Below are positions 1-7,596 of a stretch of 39,692 nucleotides of DNA, one piece after another. The DNA comes from Myxococcales bacterium (GTDB lineage Bacteria > Myxococcota > UBA727 > JABDBI01), in the NCBI GenBank assembly GCA_023248545.1, contig JAHFEF010000016.1:1-39692 (forward strand). The letters are read 5' to 3'. How positions within the stretch are numbered: position 1 is the first letter of the stretch; each line of letters starts with the position of its first letter. Both the position numbers and the translations under genes were made by a program. Under the pieces are notes generated by a model. It searched no databases. It was not told where the DNA came from and saw only the letters and a program-made list of their open reading frames with translations.

Positions 1-7
1 CGCTCTG

Positions 8-856
8 ATGCATGAGCATATGACGGGCGCCAAGGCAGCCAGAGCAGCGGCTGCTTGGATTCCCGGCTTGGGCAGTTGGGCTCCGGTTCAAATGGGCGCA
101 GGTATTGGCGGAGCCATTGCACAAGTCAGGGGACAGAAGGAACTTGCCCGCCGAATATCGCGTCGATATGAGGTCATGGCCAACTCTATGTTGGCTGCGC
201 TCAAGGGATACCAGCATGGTGGGATGACTGGCGCCATACAGCAGGCAAGGTCCTATGCACTTTCTCGGCAAATGATTCGAAATGCCGGAGACTTCTTTCG
301 AACTGCCGTCGAGACTGGGAATATCACCGGCGCAATCACGGACCAGTTTCTGCGAGGTTGGCGGCAAAACCCGGCAGCAGAGGCGGTTAAGGCGGCTGCC
401 GCATGGGGAACGGGGGCGCTCGTGGGTATCCCTACTTTAGGTTCTGCAGTCATCGCAGCAGGCGGCACTTTAACCGCTGGAACAGTGGCATTTCCTTTGA
501 CAGTAGCAGCAGCAGCAGCCGTTACTGCTAGGACAGCTGCGAACGCCATTCATGACCGGTACTTCAAATCAGAGGCACAGAAGCTCAACGAAAAGCAAAA
601 GCAGACTGCAGACAGATTGAAACGTGCATATGATGAGCTCAAAAAAAAGGACGCGAATCTTCCAGCTTTGACCGGCGCCGATTTTAGTCAAGCGGCCGCC
701 GCCCAGAAGCCAGAAGAAGTCATGGTTCAAGTGGTGGATAGAAAACTCGAACAACAGCAAAACACGGAATACAGCGCTTTGGCCACACGGGCCCATGTGG
801 ACTCCCAGGTAGTTGGTGCCACTTTGAAAACCCTTGCAGAAAGAACATCGCCCTAG
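8..856 (+). CDS. Ala-rich hypothetical protein, possibly 5'-truncated
   Basis: I do not recognise this 282-residue protein. The reading frame stays open to the first base of the window, so the true start may lie outside it; ATGs at 8 and 20 are the first visible ones. The first half is rich in Ala and Gly with basic residues. Residues about 130-180 form a long hydrophobic Gly/Ala stretch that could be one or two membrane-inserting segments. It is followed by a charged, Lys/Glu/Gln-rich helix (about 190-215) that looks like a coiled coil. No signal peptide is visible at this start. A membrane-active or secreted protein is possible, but this is only a guess from composition. Confidence 0.6.
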   Translation: MHEHMTGAKAARAAAAWIPGLGSWAPVQMGAGIGGAIAQVRGQKELARRISRRYEVMANSMLAALKGYQHGGMTGAIQQARSYALSRQMIRNAGDFFRTAVETGNITGAITDQFLRGWRQNPAAEAVKAAAAWGTGALVGIPTLGSAVIAAGGTLTAGTVAFPLTVAAAAAVTARTAANAIHDRYFKSEAQKLNEKQKQTADRLKRAYDELKKKDANLPALTGADFSQAAAAQKPEEVMVQVVDRKLEQQQNTEYSALATRAHVDSQVVGATLKTLAERTSP

Positions 857-891
857 AAAAATCTCATATTTATTAGATAGTTAACATAATC

Positions 892-901
892 CCTGATCAG
901 G
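892..901. promoter_or_regulatory. 10-bp palindrome upstream of small exported protein
   Basis: CCTGATCAGG is a perfect palindrome in the 101-bp gap before the small exported protein at 958. A CATAAT -10-like hexamer lies just before it (885-890). An operator role is possible. There is no T tract, so it does not look like a terminator. Confidence 0.2.
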
Positions 902-957
902 CTTGCTTTTTGAGATCGAAATGTGAGACAATGCCGGGACTTAATCGGAGTCTGAAT

Positions 958-1302
958 ATGAGTAAATATATTGCATTATTTATTGTCCTGTTTAGCGTGT
1001 CTTCTGCTCATGCAGGGGCTCTATATGATTTCTCGCAATTTGCTGCTCGCCAGTGTTTCTCATACTGGTGCTCTGGTGGGAAGTTCCCGAGTGTTGCTGA
1101 ATTGTCTAGGCCAAAAGCCTTGGCTCAAACAACCCTTCACACAGCAACTACACAATTTACAACGCCTATCGTTACCCACGCAGCGTTATATATGTTAGGG
1201 ATCAGCGCTGGATCCCCTCTGCTACCAAGCGTCGTTGGATTTTTTTCGGAAATATTTACCCGTCACATCACGGGAAAAGTACTCTGGTGGCTGCTAGGCT
1301 AA
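958..1302 (+). CDS. small exported hypothetical protein
   Basis: This 114-residue protein is not recognised. The start at 958 is chosen because GGAG at 947-950 lies 7 nt upstream and the first 20 residues form a typical signal peptide: MSK, a hydrophobic core, then a cleavage site near SSAHA/GA. A TTG at 910 in the same frame would give a longer form but has no ribosome-binding site and would bury the signal peptide. The mature part has two Cys close together (FAARQC and SYWC) and a hydrophobic C-terminal third that could sit on or in a membrane. It converges on the csaA-like gene and overlaps it by 9 bp. Confidence 0.55.
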   Translation: MSKYIALFIVLFSVSSAHAGALYDFSQFAARQCFSYWCSGGKFPSVAELSRPKALAQTTLHTATTQFTTPIVTHAALYMLGISAGSPLLPSVVGFFSEIFTRHITGKVLWWLLG

Positions 1303-1629
1303 CTTTGCCCCATTGGGCACAGCTCTTTCGGGCAAGGCCAGCACCACTTCATCGCCCTGAATAAAACCTGTTGTGAGGACTTCAGAAACAAACGGCCCAA
1401 TTTGGCGCGGTGCGAAATTGACTACGCATAAAACTTGCCGGCCCAGTAGATCTTTTTTGGAGTAGAGCTTGGTAATCTGGGCGCTGGATTTTTTGATGCC
1501 GATTTCCGGTCCCAAATCAATTTTGAGTTTGTAGGCCGGCTTTCTTGCCTCGGGAAAGTCGAGAACTTCAACCACCGTCCCAACCCGTAAATCGATTTTT
1601 TCGAAATCTGGCCAACCGATCGTCTGCAA
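1294..1629 (-). CDS. csaA: CsaA-type tRNA-binding-domain protein
   Basis: This 111-residue protein is a stand-alone tRNA-binding (OB-fold) domain of the CsaA/YgjH type, which is a homodimer of about 110 residues. The family signature is clear: [11 protein letters not shown] near the N terminus, the [11 protein letters not shown] segment (residues about 31-41), and VNFAPRQIG (about 69-78). In Bacillus CsaA acts as an export-related chaperone; in other bacteria the role is poorly defined, and structured-RNA binding is expected. It lies 3 bp downstream of the 45-residue basic protein gene and is probably co-transcribed with it. Confidence 0.88.
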   Translation of the reverse strand: MQTIGWPDFEKIDLRVGTVVEVLDFPEARKPAYKLKIDLGPEIGIKKSSAQITKLYSKKDLLGRQVLCVVNFAPRQIGPFVSEVLTTGFIQGDEVVLALPERAVPNGAKLA

Positions 1630-1632
1630 GGT

Positions 1633-1770
1633 CTATTTTTCCATTAGCTTGAAAAGCTCGGCGCGTGGCAAGGTACTTCCCTTGTTTTCAAGGGTGTTCT
1701 TACGCTTGCGACCTTGGGTCTTCTTCTTACGGTCACGGATAATCCAAGTTTGTTTAGTAGGTGATGCCAT
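1633..1770 (-). CDS. 45-residue basic hypothetical protein
   Basis: The ATG at 1770 gives a 45-residue protein that is very rich in Lys and Arg ([14 protein letters not shown]) and ends in an amphipathic segment. The composition is like that of small ribosomal or nucleic-acid-binding proteins, but no specific family is recognised. The frame extends upstream of this ATG, but only through sequence shared with the sucC start, so the short form is preferred. An AGGG is 5 nt before the ATG. A TGC-TATAGG extended -10 (1777-1782, minus strand) ends 6 nt before the ATG, so a leaderless transcript is also possible. It precedes the csaA-like gene by 3 bp, which suggests a shared link to translation or RNA. 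Confidence 0.65.
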   Translation of the reverse strand: MASPTKQTWIIRDRKKKTQGRKRKNTLENKGSTLPRAELFKLMEK

Positions 1771-1771
1771 A

Positions 1772-1800
1772 TTGGCCCTATAGCACAGAGCCAGAATTAT
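1772..1800 (+). promoter_or_regulatory. candidate sucC promoter
   Basis: TTGGCC (1772-1777), a 17-bp spacer and AATTAT (1795-1800) precede sucC. Each hexamer has four of six consensus bases. The region is shared with the divergent promoter of the small basic protein gene. Confidence 0.3.
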
Positions 1801-1815
1801 GCTAGGGATCGCTTT

Positions 1816-2979
1816 ATGAAAATCCATGAGTATCAAGCCAAAGAACTCTTGCGCCAATATCAAGTGCCCACCCTACAGGGAATTCTCTGTTCCAGCCGGG
1901 ATCAGGTGATTCAGGCTGCCGAAACACTCGGCTATCCCTGTGTTCTAAAAGCTCAGATTCATGCTGGTGGCCGAGGAAAAGGCGGCGGTGTCAAGCTCGC
2001 CAAAACCAAAGACGAAGCCGAAAAGCTTGGCGAAGCCCTCTTGGGCATGCAATTGGTCACGCCCCAAACAGGCCCCGAAGGCCAAAAAGTTCATGCACTC
2101 TGGGTTGAACAAGGCTGTGCGATTTCAAAAGAATATTATGTGGGCCTGGTCTTAGATCGCGCCAGGGGCCAAATTTGTTTCATGGCTTCCACCGAAGGCG
2201 GCATGGAAATCGAAGAAGTCGCCAAACATCACCCGGAAAAAATCCTGAAAGAGTGGGCCGACCCGGCCATCGGCTTCATGCCCTATCAAGCACGCAATCT
2301 GGCTTATGGACTCGGCTTAGAAGACACGGTTTCAAAAAAACTCGTCCCAGTATTGCTTGCGCTTTATCAGGCTTATGTCCATTTGGACGCAGCGCTTCTC
2401 GAAATCAATCCACTGGTTCTCACGGCGCAAAATAACTGGATCGCACTGGATGCCAAAATCGACTTCGACGACAATGCCCTGTTCAGGCAAAAACGGGTCA
2501 TGGAAATGCATGATCCCACTCAAGAAGACCCGCGGGAGTTAGCCGCCCAACATCATGGGCTGAGCTACATTGCCCTCGACGGGAATATTGGCTGCATGGT
2601 GAACGGCGCAGGGCTCGCCATGGCCACGATGGATATTATTAAACACGTTGGTGGAGAACCAGCTAATTTTCTAGATGTCGGTGGCGGCGCGACACAACAA
2701 AAAGTTACCGAAGCGCTCAAAATTATTTTGCAAGACAAAGCTGTCAAAGCCGTCTTAATCAACGTGTTCGGCGGAATCGCCAAATGCGACGTGATTGCTT
2801 CTGGCGTCGTTGGAGCCGTCAAAGAACTTGGGTTGCATGTGCCTTTGATTGTTCGACTGGAGGGAACCCATGTTGAGGCTGGCAAAGAAATTTTAAAAAA
2901 ATCAGGCTTGGCGATTATTCCAGCCGATGATTTGTTAGACGGTGCAAAAAAAGCCGTGCAAGCAGCGAGGTCAGTATGA
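1816..2979 (+). CDS. sucC: succinyl-CoA ligase (ADP-forming) beta subunit
   Basis: This 387-residue protein has the usual length of SucC. With SucD it interconverts succinyl-CoA and succinate with substrate-level phosphorylation in the TCA cycle, in the cytosol. The N-terminal ATP-grasp fold opens with [12 protein letters not shown] and includes the nucleotide loop [12 protein letters not shown] (about residues 49-60). The C-terminal CoA-ligase domain contains [18 protein letters not shown] and the LDVGGGA and [10 protein letters not shown] motifs. A GGGA lies 8 nt upstream of the ATG. The last codons overlap the sucD start by 4 bp (ATGA), so the two subunits are translationally coupled in the expected 1:1 arrangement. 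Confidence 0.97.
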   Translation: MKIHEYQAKELLRQYQVPTLQGILCSSRDQVIQAAETLGYPCVLKAQIHAGGRGKGGGVKLAKTKDEAEKLGEALLGMQLVTPQTGPEGQKVHALWVEQGCAISKEYYVGLVLDRARGQICFMASTEGGMEIEEVAKHHPEKILKEWADPAIGFMPYQARNLAYGLGLEDTVSKKLVPVLLALYQAYVHLDAALLEINPLVLTAQNNWIALDAKIDFDDNALFRQKRVMEMHDPTQEDPRELAAQHHGLSYIALDGNIGCMVNGAGLAMATMDIIKHVGGEPANFLDVGGGATQQKVTEALKIILQDKAVKAVLINVFGGIAKCDVIASGVVGAVKELGLHVPLIVRLEGTHVEAGKEILKKSGLAIIPADDLLDGAKKAVQAARSV

Positions 2980-3851
2980 GCATTTGGGTGAATCAAAACA
3001 CGCGTCTCATGGTCCAGGGGATTACTGGCTCTGCCGGGGCATTTCATGCAGAGCAAATGCTGGATTATGGAACAAAATTAGTGGCCGGCGTCACACCAGG
3101 AAAACAGGGCCAAAAATTTCTGGACCGAGTACCTGTATTTCACTCGGTGAAAGCCGCCACACGAGAAACCAAAGCCAACGCCTCGGTGATTTATGTTCCC
3201 GCTGCATTCGCCGCCGATGCCATCTTGGAAGCCGTCAATGCTGAATTAGATCTGGTCGTCTGCATCACCGAGGGAATTCCAGTCTTAGATATGGTCAAAG
3301 TTAAACGAGCCATGGCTGGCAGCAAAACGCGTTTAATCGGCCCCAATTGCCCGGGGATTATCACACCCGATGAGTGCAAAATCGGCATCATGCCAGGGTC
3401 TATTCATAAAAAGGGCCATGTGGGTGTCGTCTCGCGCTCGGGGACTCTGACCTATGAAGCCGTCTATCAGCTCACCCAGCTGGGGCTCGGTCAGTCCACC
3501 TGTGTGGGCATCGGGGGAGATCCCGTCAATGGCACGAATTTTGTGGATGTTTTGAAAGCCTTTCATGAAGATCCGGATACCCATGGGGTGGTCATGATCG
3601 GGGAAATCGGGGGGACAGCTGAAGAAGAAGCGGCCGAGTTTGTTCGAGCCCACATGAAAAAGCCAGTGGTCGGGTTCATTGCCGGCAGCACTGCCCCCGA
3701 AGGACGTCGCATGGGGCATGCCGGAGCAGTGATCTCAGGTGGCCAAGGCACTGCCAAAGACAAGATCCAAGCGTTCAAAAAAGCTGGCATCGCGATCGCC
3801 CCGACACCGGCCGAAATCGGAGTCACATACCGTGAACATAGCCGAAAATAG
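2976..3851 (+). CDS. sucD: succinyl-CoA ligase alpha subunit
   Basis: This 291-residue protein has the usual length of SucD. It contains the N-terminal CoA-binding Rossmann domain ([17 protein letters not shown], residues 13-29) and the C-terminal ligase domain. The phosphorylated catalytic His is H248 in [26 protein letters not shown] (178-193) and IGPNCPGI are also typical. The start codon overlaps sucC by 4 bp. The 3' end overlaps the GTG start of smpB by 20 bp, so sucC-sucD-smpB look like one transcription unit. No other TCA-cycle gene is in this window. Confidence 0.97.
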   Translation: MSIWVNQNTRLMVQGITGSAGAFHAEQMLDYGTKLVAGVTPGKQGQKFLDRVPVFHSVKAATRETKANASVIYVPAAFAADAILEAVNAELDLVVCITEGIPVLDMVKVKRAMAGSKTRLIGPNCPGIITPDECKIGIMPGSIHKKGHVGVVSRSGTLTYEAVYQLTQLGLGQSTCVGIGGDPVNGTNFVDVLKAFHEDPDTHGVVMIGEIGGTAEEEAAEFVRAHMKKPVVGFIAGSTAPEGRRMGHAGAVISGGQGTAKDKIQAFKKAGIAIAPTPAEIGVTYREHSRK

Positions 3852-4278
3852 ACGCGCCAAGTTTGACTACACGATCTTAGACACCTACGAATGCGGCCTG
3901 GTGTTGCTGGGGACAGAAGTCAAGGCCTTAAGAGACAGGCATGTCAATTTTGGCGACGCCTATGCGCTGTTAAAAAATCATGAGCTATTTTTATTGGGCC
4001 TCAAGATAGAGCCGTACAAATATGGCACACACGTCAATCACGAGGCAGATCGCACACGTAAGCTGCTCCTGCACAAGCGCGAGATCACCAAGATCGAAAA
4101 AGAAACGCTTCGAAAAGGCCTGACGCTCATCCCGCTCAAGATCTATTTCAAAGAAGGCCGTGCCAAAGTTTTAATCGGTGTCGCCGAGGGCAAATCTAAA
4201 ATTGACAAGCGCGATACGATCAAAAAACGGGAAGGTGATCGAGAAGTGGCTCGCGTGATGCGACGCGGTCAGCGATAA
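3832..4278 (+). CDS. smpB: SsrA-binding protein SmpB
   Basis: This 148-residue protein binds tmRNA and delivers it to stalled ribosomes for trans-translation. The family pattern is clear: [20 protein letters not shown], then GTEVKALR (residues about 24-31), DAYALLKN, and the basic C-terminal tail [18 protein letters not shown] that folds in the ribosomal A site. A GTG start at 3832 is chosen because CGGAG at 3818-3822 lies 9 nt upstream and the encoded N terminus matches the family; in-frame codons further upstream only read through sucD. It lies within the last 20 bp of sucD. The 3' end overlaps a convergent membrane-protein gene by 59 bp. Confidence 0.96.
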   Translation: MNIAENRRAKFDYTILDTYECGLVLLGTEVKALRDRHVNFGDAYALLKNHELFLLGLKIEPYKYGTHVNHEADRTRKLLLHKREITKIEKETLRKGLTLIPLKIYFKEGRAKVLIGVAEGKSKIDKRDTIKKREGDREVARVMRRGQR

Positions 4279-4723
4279 GCATAATCAACGCAGCGATGTG
4301 CGGAGCCAACTGCAAAACACCGTTCACGATGCTGGCCCCTAAAAAAACGTGATTTGCCAATAGAACAACATCGGTGTAAAGCCCCAATATGACCGAGATT
4401 CCGGTCATCTGAATAAGCACCGCAACACCCCAGGTAATTCCGATTTCTCCAGGGAAAAACCCCAATATCATAGCCAGTACCAACCCAAGAGCTTGGCTCA
4501 CCATCGAACCCACACACGCTTTGGTTGCACTCTCGACGGCACTACTATTAGTATGGAGGTGCCTTAAAGACTCGAATACGGATATCATGGGCAGCGTCGA
4601 CAGCGTCGAGCAGGTTAACACGCCGAATCCGTAGATTGTTTTAAACTCAGAAGCCTCTACTTTGCCAGCCAGGACGAGCAGCAGGAGAATCAAGATTAGA
4701 TTTGAACGCCAAGGAAGCAACAT
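4220..4723 (-). CDS. hypothetical membrane protein downstream of toxin-antitoxin pair
   Basis: This 167-residue protein is unrecognised. From the ATG at 4723 it starts with a strong signal sequence or membrane anchor (MLLPWRSN, then a run of Leu/Ile, and AGKVEAS as a possible cleavage site). Three further hydrophobic segments follow (about residues 65-85, 88-112 and 115-145). There is no clear Shine-Dalgarno sequence. It lies 22 bp after the PIN toxin stop, in the same direction, so read-through from the toxin-antitoxin promoter is likely. The last 59 bp lie antisense to the smpB 3' end, which makes the exact C terminus less certain. Confidence 0.5.
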   Translation of the reverse strand: MLLPWRSNLILILLLLVLAGKVEASEFKTIYGFGVLTCSTLSTLPMISVFESLRHLHTNSSAVESATKACVGSMVSQALGLVLAMILGFFPGEIGITWGVAVLIQMTGISVILGLYTDVVLLANHVFLGASIVNGVLQLAPHIAALIMLIADRVASREPLLDHLPVF

Positions 4724-4745
4724 CGGCGACAAACAAATCGGAGCA

Positions 4746-5165
4746 TCACAATATTCCCATCACGCGAAAGCCAAATACCTGAGCAGCTCTCCCAAGAGCC
4801 ACATCGTGAGTCAAAAACACAGGGTTATGATTCTTTTGCCAGCGCCAGGCCACAGCTGAAAACAAATGAATGGCATCCAACGTACCCAAATTAAGCCCCA
4901 GTGGCTCGCCAATCCGTTCCAAAATATTTTCTGAAATCGGCATGATTTCCATGCGGTCCAAGACTTCATAGATGTACTCGGTCGCAAAGATCATCTCCGA
5001 TTGTGACAATCGACCCATTACAACCAACCGATCCAAACTTCGCAAACACTCTGACTTTAAAAGACGACTCGAACCACCCAAAGTAATGTCATGGAATTCA
5101 CTGAGCTGATTGCCTTCATTCAAAGCGATGCGAAGTAAAACTGAAGAATCAATATAAGCAATCAT
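4746..5165 (-). CDS. VapC-like PIN-domain toxin
   Basis: This 139-residue PIN-domain protein is probably a Mg-dependent ribonuclease toxin. The acidic active site is visible: D6 in AYIDSSVLLR, E39 in KSECLRSLDR, D97 in GTLDAIHLFSA and D121 in THDVALGRAA. The order and spacing are as expected for VapC. Its start overlaps the upstream antitoxin gene by 4 bp (ATGA), the standard toxin-antitoxin arrangement. The RNA target cannot be read from the sequence. Confidence 0.9.
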   Translation of the reverse strand: MIAYIDSSVLLRIALNEGNQLSEFHDITLGGSSRLLKSECLRSLDRLVVMGRLSQSEMIFATEYIYEVLDRMEIMPISENILERIGEPLGLNLGTLDAIHLFSAVAWRWQKNHNPVFLTHDVALGRAAQVFGFRVMGIL

Positions 5166-5419
5166 CGTCTATCCCGCTCTTCCCTGAGGACATCCATACT
5201 ATCTCCCTTGAATGAATGAGGAATTTTCGATTTTATCTTTCCGATTCCTTTGGGATCTTTCCTGGGAGGGATAATTTCAACCTGCGCCTCCGAGGAAGTA
5301 GAAACAACCCTGGCCACTGCCGAGCCCCGATCCAATAGCTCGATTTGTTCCCCAGCCTTCACCTGCCTGAGATAAGCCGAAAACCGAGCCTTAAAATCAC
5401 TGATTTTGACTGCTACCAT
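5162..5419 (-). CDS. Phd/YefM-like antitoxin
   Basis: This 85-residue protein opens with VAVKISDFKARFSAYLRQV and continues AGEQIELLDRGSAVARVV, the pattern of Phd/YefM-type DNA-binding antitoxins. In this family the N-terminal domain binds DNA as a dimer and the flexible C-terminal tail, here rich in charged residues, wraps the toxin. GAGAGG lies about 8 nt before the ATG. The gene overlaps its toxin by 4 bp. Three decameric direct repeats lie immediately upstream and are the likely autoregulatory operator. Confidence 0.88.
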   Translation of the reverse strand: MVAVKISDFKARFSAYLRQVKAGEQIELLDRGSAVARVVSTSSEAQVEIIPPRKDPKGIGKIKSKIPHSFKGDSMDVLREERDRR

Positions 5420-5425
5420 CTTAAA

Positions 5426-5450
5426 GACCTCTCAAGACCTATTATGACCT
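5426..5450 (-). promoter_or_regulatory. decameric operator repeats of the antitoxin gene
   Basis: Three copies of AGGTC (minus strand; GACCT at 5426-5430, 5436-5440 and 5446-5450) are spaced exactly 10 bp apart, one per helical turn, just upstream of the antitoxin. A CATAAT -10-like hexamer sits between the two upstream copies and a TTGCAC lies 17 bp before it. Binding here would block the promoter, which fits antitoxin-toxin autorepression. The region overlaps the 3' end of the pseudouridine synthase gene. Confidence 0.55.
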
Positions 5451-6107
5451 ATTTTGGAAATTAGTGCAATCACTAACGATTTTATGCCCGTTCGGCAACG
5501 TGATTGAATCCGCATGCAAGGCATGCCCCGGGCGCCAAGTGATCGGCTGGGCACCATACAGTGTATCACCTACCAAGGGGTGCCCAATGGCAGCCAGGTG
5601 GACACGAATTTGGTGCCGACGTCCCCCTTGAATTTGAAGTCGAACTTGGGAAATCAAGCCAGATTGAGACATCACAATCACTTCCGTGCGGGCAGGTTTG
5701 GCCTGGCCCCGAAAATATTTATGTTTGGGCGTAATCGCCAGCATCTTGGCTTTATTTTTCGGGTGATGCGCAATCGGGAAGTCTATCACGCAGTCTTGTT
5801 CGAGCTTGCCTTCCACCAGAGCAATATAAGTCTTATCGATCAGGCCTTGGGAGAAAGCCTCTCGGAGTTTTAAATAAGCCCCGGGTGTACGCGCAAACAC
5901 CAGCAACCCCGAAGTCCCGGTGTCCAATCGGTGCACGAGACCACCCTCTAATGGGTTGTTCGAAGCTCGAGCCACTTCTGGGTACAACTCACACACGGCT
6001 TCGAGCGCACTATCCCCTCGTGGGGGCTTCAATGGATGAGACGGCATCCCAGCGGGTTTATCCACCACCACACAATCGGCATCACCATAGGCAACTGAAA
6101 TCGGCAT
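5442..6107 (-). CDS. RluA-family pseudouridine synthase
   Basis: This 221-residue protein isomerises uridine to pseudouridine in RNA. The catalytic motif GLVHRLDTGTSGLLV carries the essential Asp, and GGRRHQIRVHLAAIGHPLVGD is the second family signature. No N-terminal S4 domain is present, so it resembles the shorter RluA-like enzymes rather than RluD; the substrate (23S rRNA or tRNA) cannot be assigned. The ATG at 6107 is chosen because CAGGA is just upstream and the protein then opens directly with the family strand VAYGDADCVVVDKPAG. A longer TTG-started form from 6140 is less likely. It is divergent from ribB with a 64-bp gap. Confidence 0.92.
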   Translation of the reverse strand: MPISVAYGDADCVVVDKPAGMPSHPLKPPRGDSALEAVCELYPEVARASNNPLEGGLVHRLDTGTSGLLVFARTPGAYLKLREAFSQGLIDKTYIALVEGKLEQDCVIDFPIAHHPKNKAKMLAITPKHKYFRGQAKPARTEVIVMSQSGLISQVRLQIQGGRRHQIRVHLAAIGHPLVGDTLYGAQPITWRPGHALHADSITLPNGHKIVSDCTNFQNRS

Positions 6108-6171
6108 TTTCCTGGCTTTCTTACCACCAGTGCGTTGCAATTACCTCTAATTTTTGCCATCTAAGCCTCCA

Positions 6172-6783
6172 ATGAAATCACTTGAAAACGCATTGGATGC
6201 CCTCAGGGCTGGCAAACCCATCATTTTGGTGGATGATGAAGGCCGCGAAAACGAGGGGGACTTAATCCTGGCCGCAGAAAAAGCCACGCCAGAATCAGTT
6301 AACTTTCTGATTCAATACGGCAGCGGCATTGTCTGCGTCACGCTCACCGAAGAACAAGCCGATCGTTTAGAACTCCCCCTCATGGTGCCCAAAAAAAGCA
6401 GCAACAGCCATTTTGTAGCCGCTTTCACCCACTCGATCGAAGCCGCTCACGGCGTCACAACAGGTGTTTCTGCAGCCGATCGCGCCAAGACAATTCAAAT
6501 TGCCATGAACCCCAAATCGAAGCCCGAAGACTTATCGAGACCTGGCCACGTCTTTCCACTCAGGGCCCGAAAAGGCGGCGTACTCGTTCGTCAAGGCCAT
6601 ACCGAAGGCTCGGTGGATTTGATGCGTCTGGCAGGCCTCACGCCCGCCGGCGTCTTGTGCGAGCTCATGAACCCCGACGGCACCATGGCCCGGATGCCGC
6701 AAATCAGAGAATTTGCCGAAAAACATGACCTGACAATTTTATCGATTCAAGAAATCATTGAATACAGGAAGTCCCATGAATAA
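6172..6783 (+). CDS. ribB: 3,4-dihydroxy-2-butanone 4-phosphate synthase
   Basis: This 203-residue enzyme converts ribulose 5-phosphate to the four-carbon precursor of riboflavin plus formate. The acidic Mg-binding loop [12 protein letters not shown] (residues about 21-32) and [10 protein letters not shown] with the following [13 protein letters not shown] are diagnostic. The protein is only the RibB domain; the GTP cyclohydrolase II half of RibBA is missing and is instead encoded by the separate ribA at 17429-18049. The ATG at 6172 fits the family N terminus, though no Shine-Dalgarno is visible; a TTG at 6154 is the alternative. It heads a long coupled operon and overlaps ribH by 8 bp. No FMN riboswitch fits in the short upstream gap. 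Confidence 0.95.
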   Translation: MKSLENALDALRAGKPIILVDDEGRENEGDLILAAEKATPESVNFLIQYGSGIVCVTLTEEQADRLELPLMVPKKSSNSHFVAAFTHSIEAAHGVTTGVSAADRAKTIQIAMNPKSKPEDLSRPGHVFPLRARKGGVLVRQGHTEGSVDLMRLAGLTPAGVLCELMNPDGTMARMPQIREFAEKHDLTILSIQEIIEYRKSHE

Positions 6784-7207
6784 ATTTGCGATTATCGCCA
6801 GCCGGTTTCACCCCGAAATTGTCGAGAAATTAGTTAAAAACGCACTCGAAACCCTGGCAGCGCAGGGTGTTCAAAGTGACGTCATCTGGGTACCCGGTGC
6901 ACTCGAAATCCCAATTGTCGCACAGCGCGCCGCGAGAACCCGAAAATACGATGCCCTGGTTTGCCTCGGCGCTGTGATCAAAAACGAAACTGACCACTAT
7001 GAACACGTTTGCCGCGAAGTGCATCAAGGAATCACGCGTGTCTGTCTCGATGTGAGCCTGCCGATCACGATGGGTGTTTTGACCGTCGAACACAGGAATC
7101 AAGCGATTGAACGCTCCAGGGATAATAACCGCAATGTCGGTTTAAACGCCGCATTGGCAGCACTTCAGGTGGTTGCAACTTTAACAACACTAGGACCCGA
7201 TCTATGA
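6776..7207 (+). CDS. ribH: 6,7-dimethyl-8-ribityllumazine synthase
   Basis: This 143-residue enzyme condenses the RibB product with the ribitylamino-pyrimidine to form lumazine, the penultimate step to riboflavin. Typical segments are the N-terminal [46 protein letters not shown] with the catalytic His, and [20 protein letters not shown] about 5 nt upstream of the ATG at 6776 supports this start. It overlaps ribB by 8 bp and nusB by 4 bp. The pairing ribH-nusB is common in bacteria. Confidence 0.95.
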   Translation: MNKFAIIASRFHPEIVEKLVKNALETLAAQGVQSDVIWVPGALEIPIVAQRAARTRKYDALVCLGAVIKNETDHYEHVCREVHQGITRVCLDVSLPITMGVLTVEHRNQAIERSRDNNRNVGLNAALAALQVVATLTTLGPDL

Positions 7208-7596
7208 GCGGTCATCGACACAAAGGCCGTGAATGCGCCCTGCAAATCATGTATCAAGTCGACGCTGGCACCGATGTGGGCGAAGCACTTTTAGATTTTT
7301 TTGCCCACTTTGCGCTCTCACAAGAAGGCATCGATTTTGCCACTCGGTTGGTTCGCGGCACTGTTTCACACCAACCTGAAATCGACAGCAAAATTGCAGA
7401 ACACAGCCAGAAATGGCGCCTTGATCGGATGGCAGTGGTCGACAGAAACGTGTTAAGATTGGCCACTTATGAGCTTACCTATACCCCCGAACTCCCTCCC
7501 AAAGTGGTCCTGGATGAATGGATCGAAGTCGCCAAACGCTTTGGCACAGAACACTCTGGGGCCTTTGTGAATGGCATTTTAGACAGCATGTTATGA
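7204..7596 (+). CDS. nusB: transcription antitermination factor NusB
   Basis: This 130-residue all-helical RNA-binding protein acts with NusE (S10) in antitermination of rRNA operons. The start [19 protein letters not shown] and the C-terminal half with DRNVLRLATYEL, PPKVVLDEWIEVAKRFG and FVNGILD are typical of the family. Length is normal. It overlaps ribH by 4 bp (ATGA) and dnaJ by 4 bp (ATGA), so it is translationally coupled on both sides. Confidence 0.95.
   Translation: MSGHRHKGRECALQIMYQVDAGTDVGEALLDFFAHFALSQEGIDFATRLVRGTVSHQPEIDSKIAEHSQKWRLDRMAVVDRNVLRLATYELTYTPELPPKVVLDEWIEVAKRFGTEHSGAFVNGILDSML

Noticed and set aside
2565..3056. 163-codon minus-strand open frame inside sucC/sucD
   Set aside because: It is a shadow of two clearly identified genes and has no recognisable domain or start signal.
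6108..6171. FMN riboswitch before ribB
   Set aside because: The 64-bp divergent gap is too short for the aptamer and shows none of its conserved segments.
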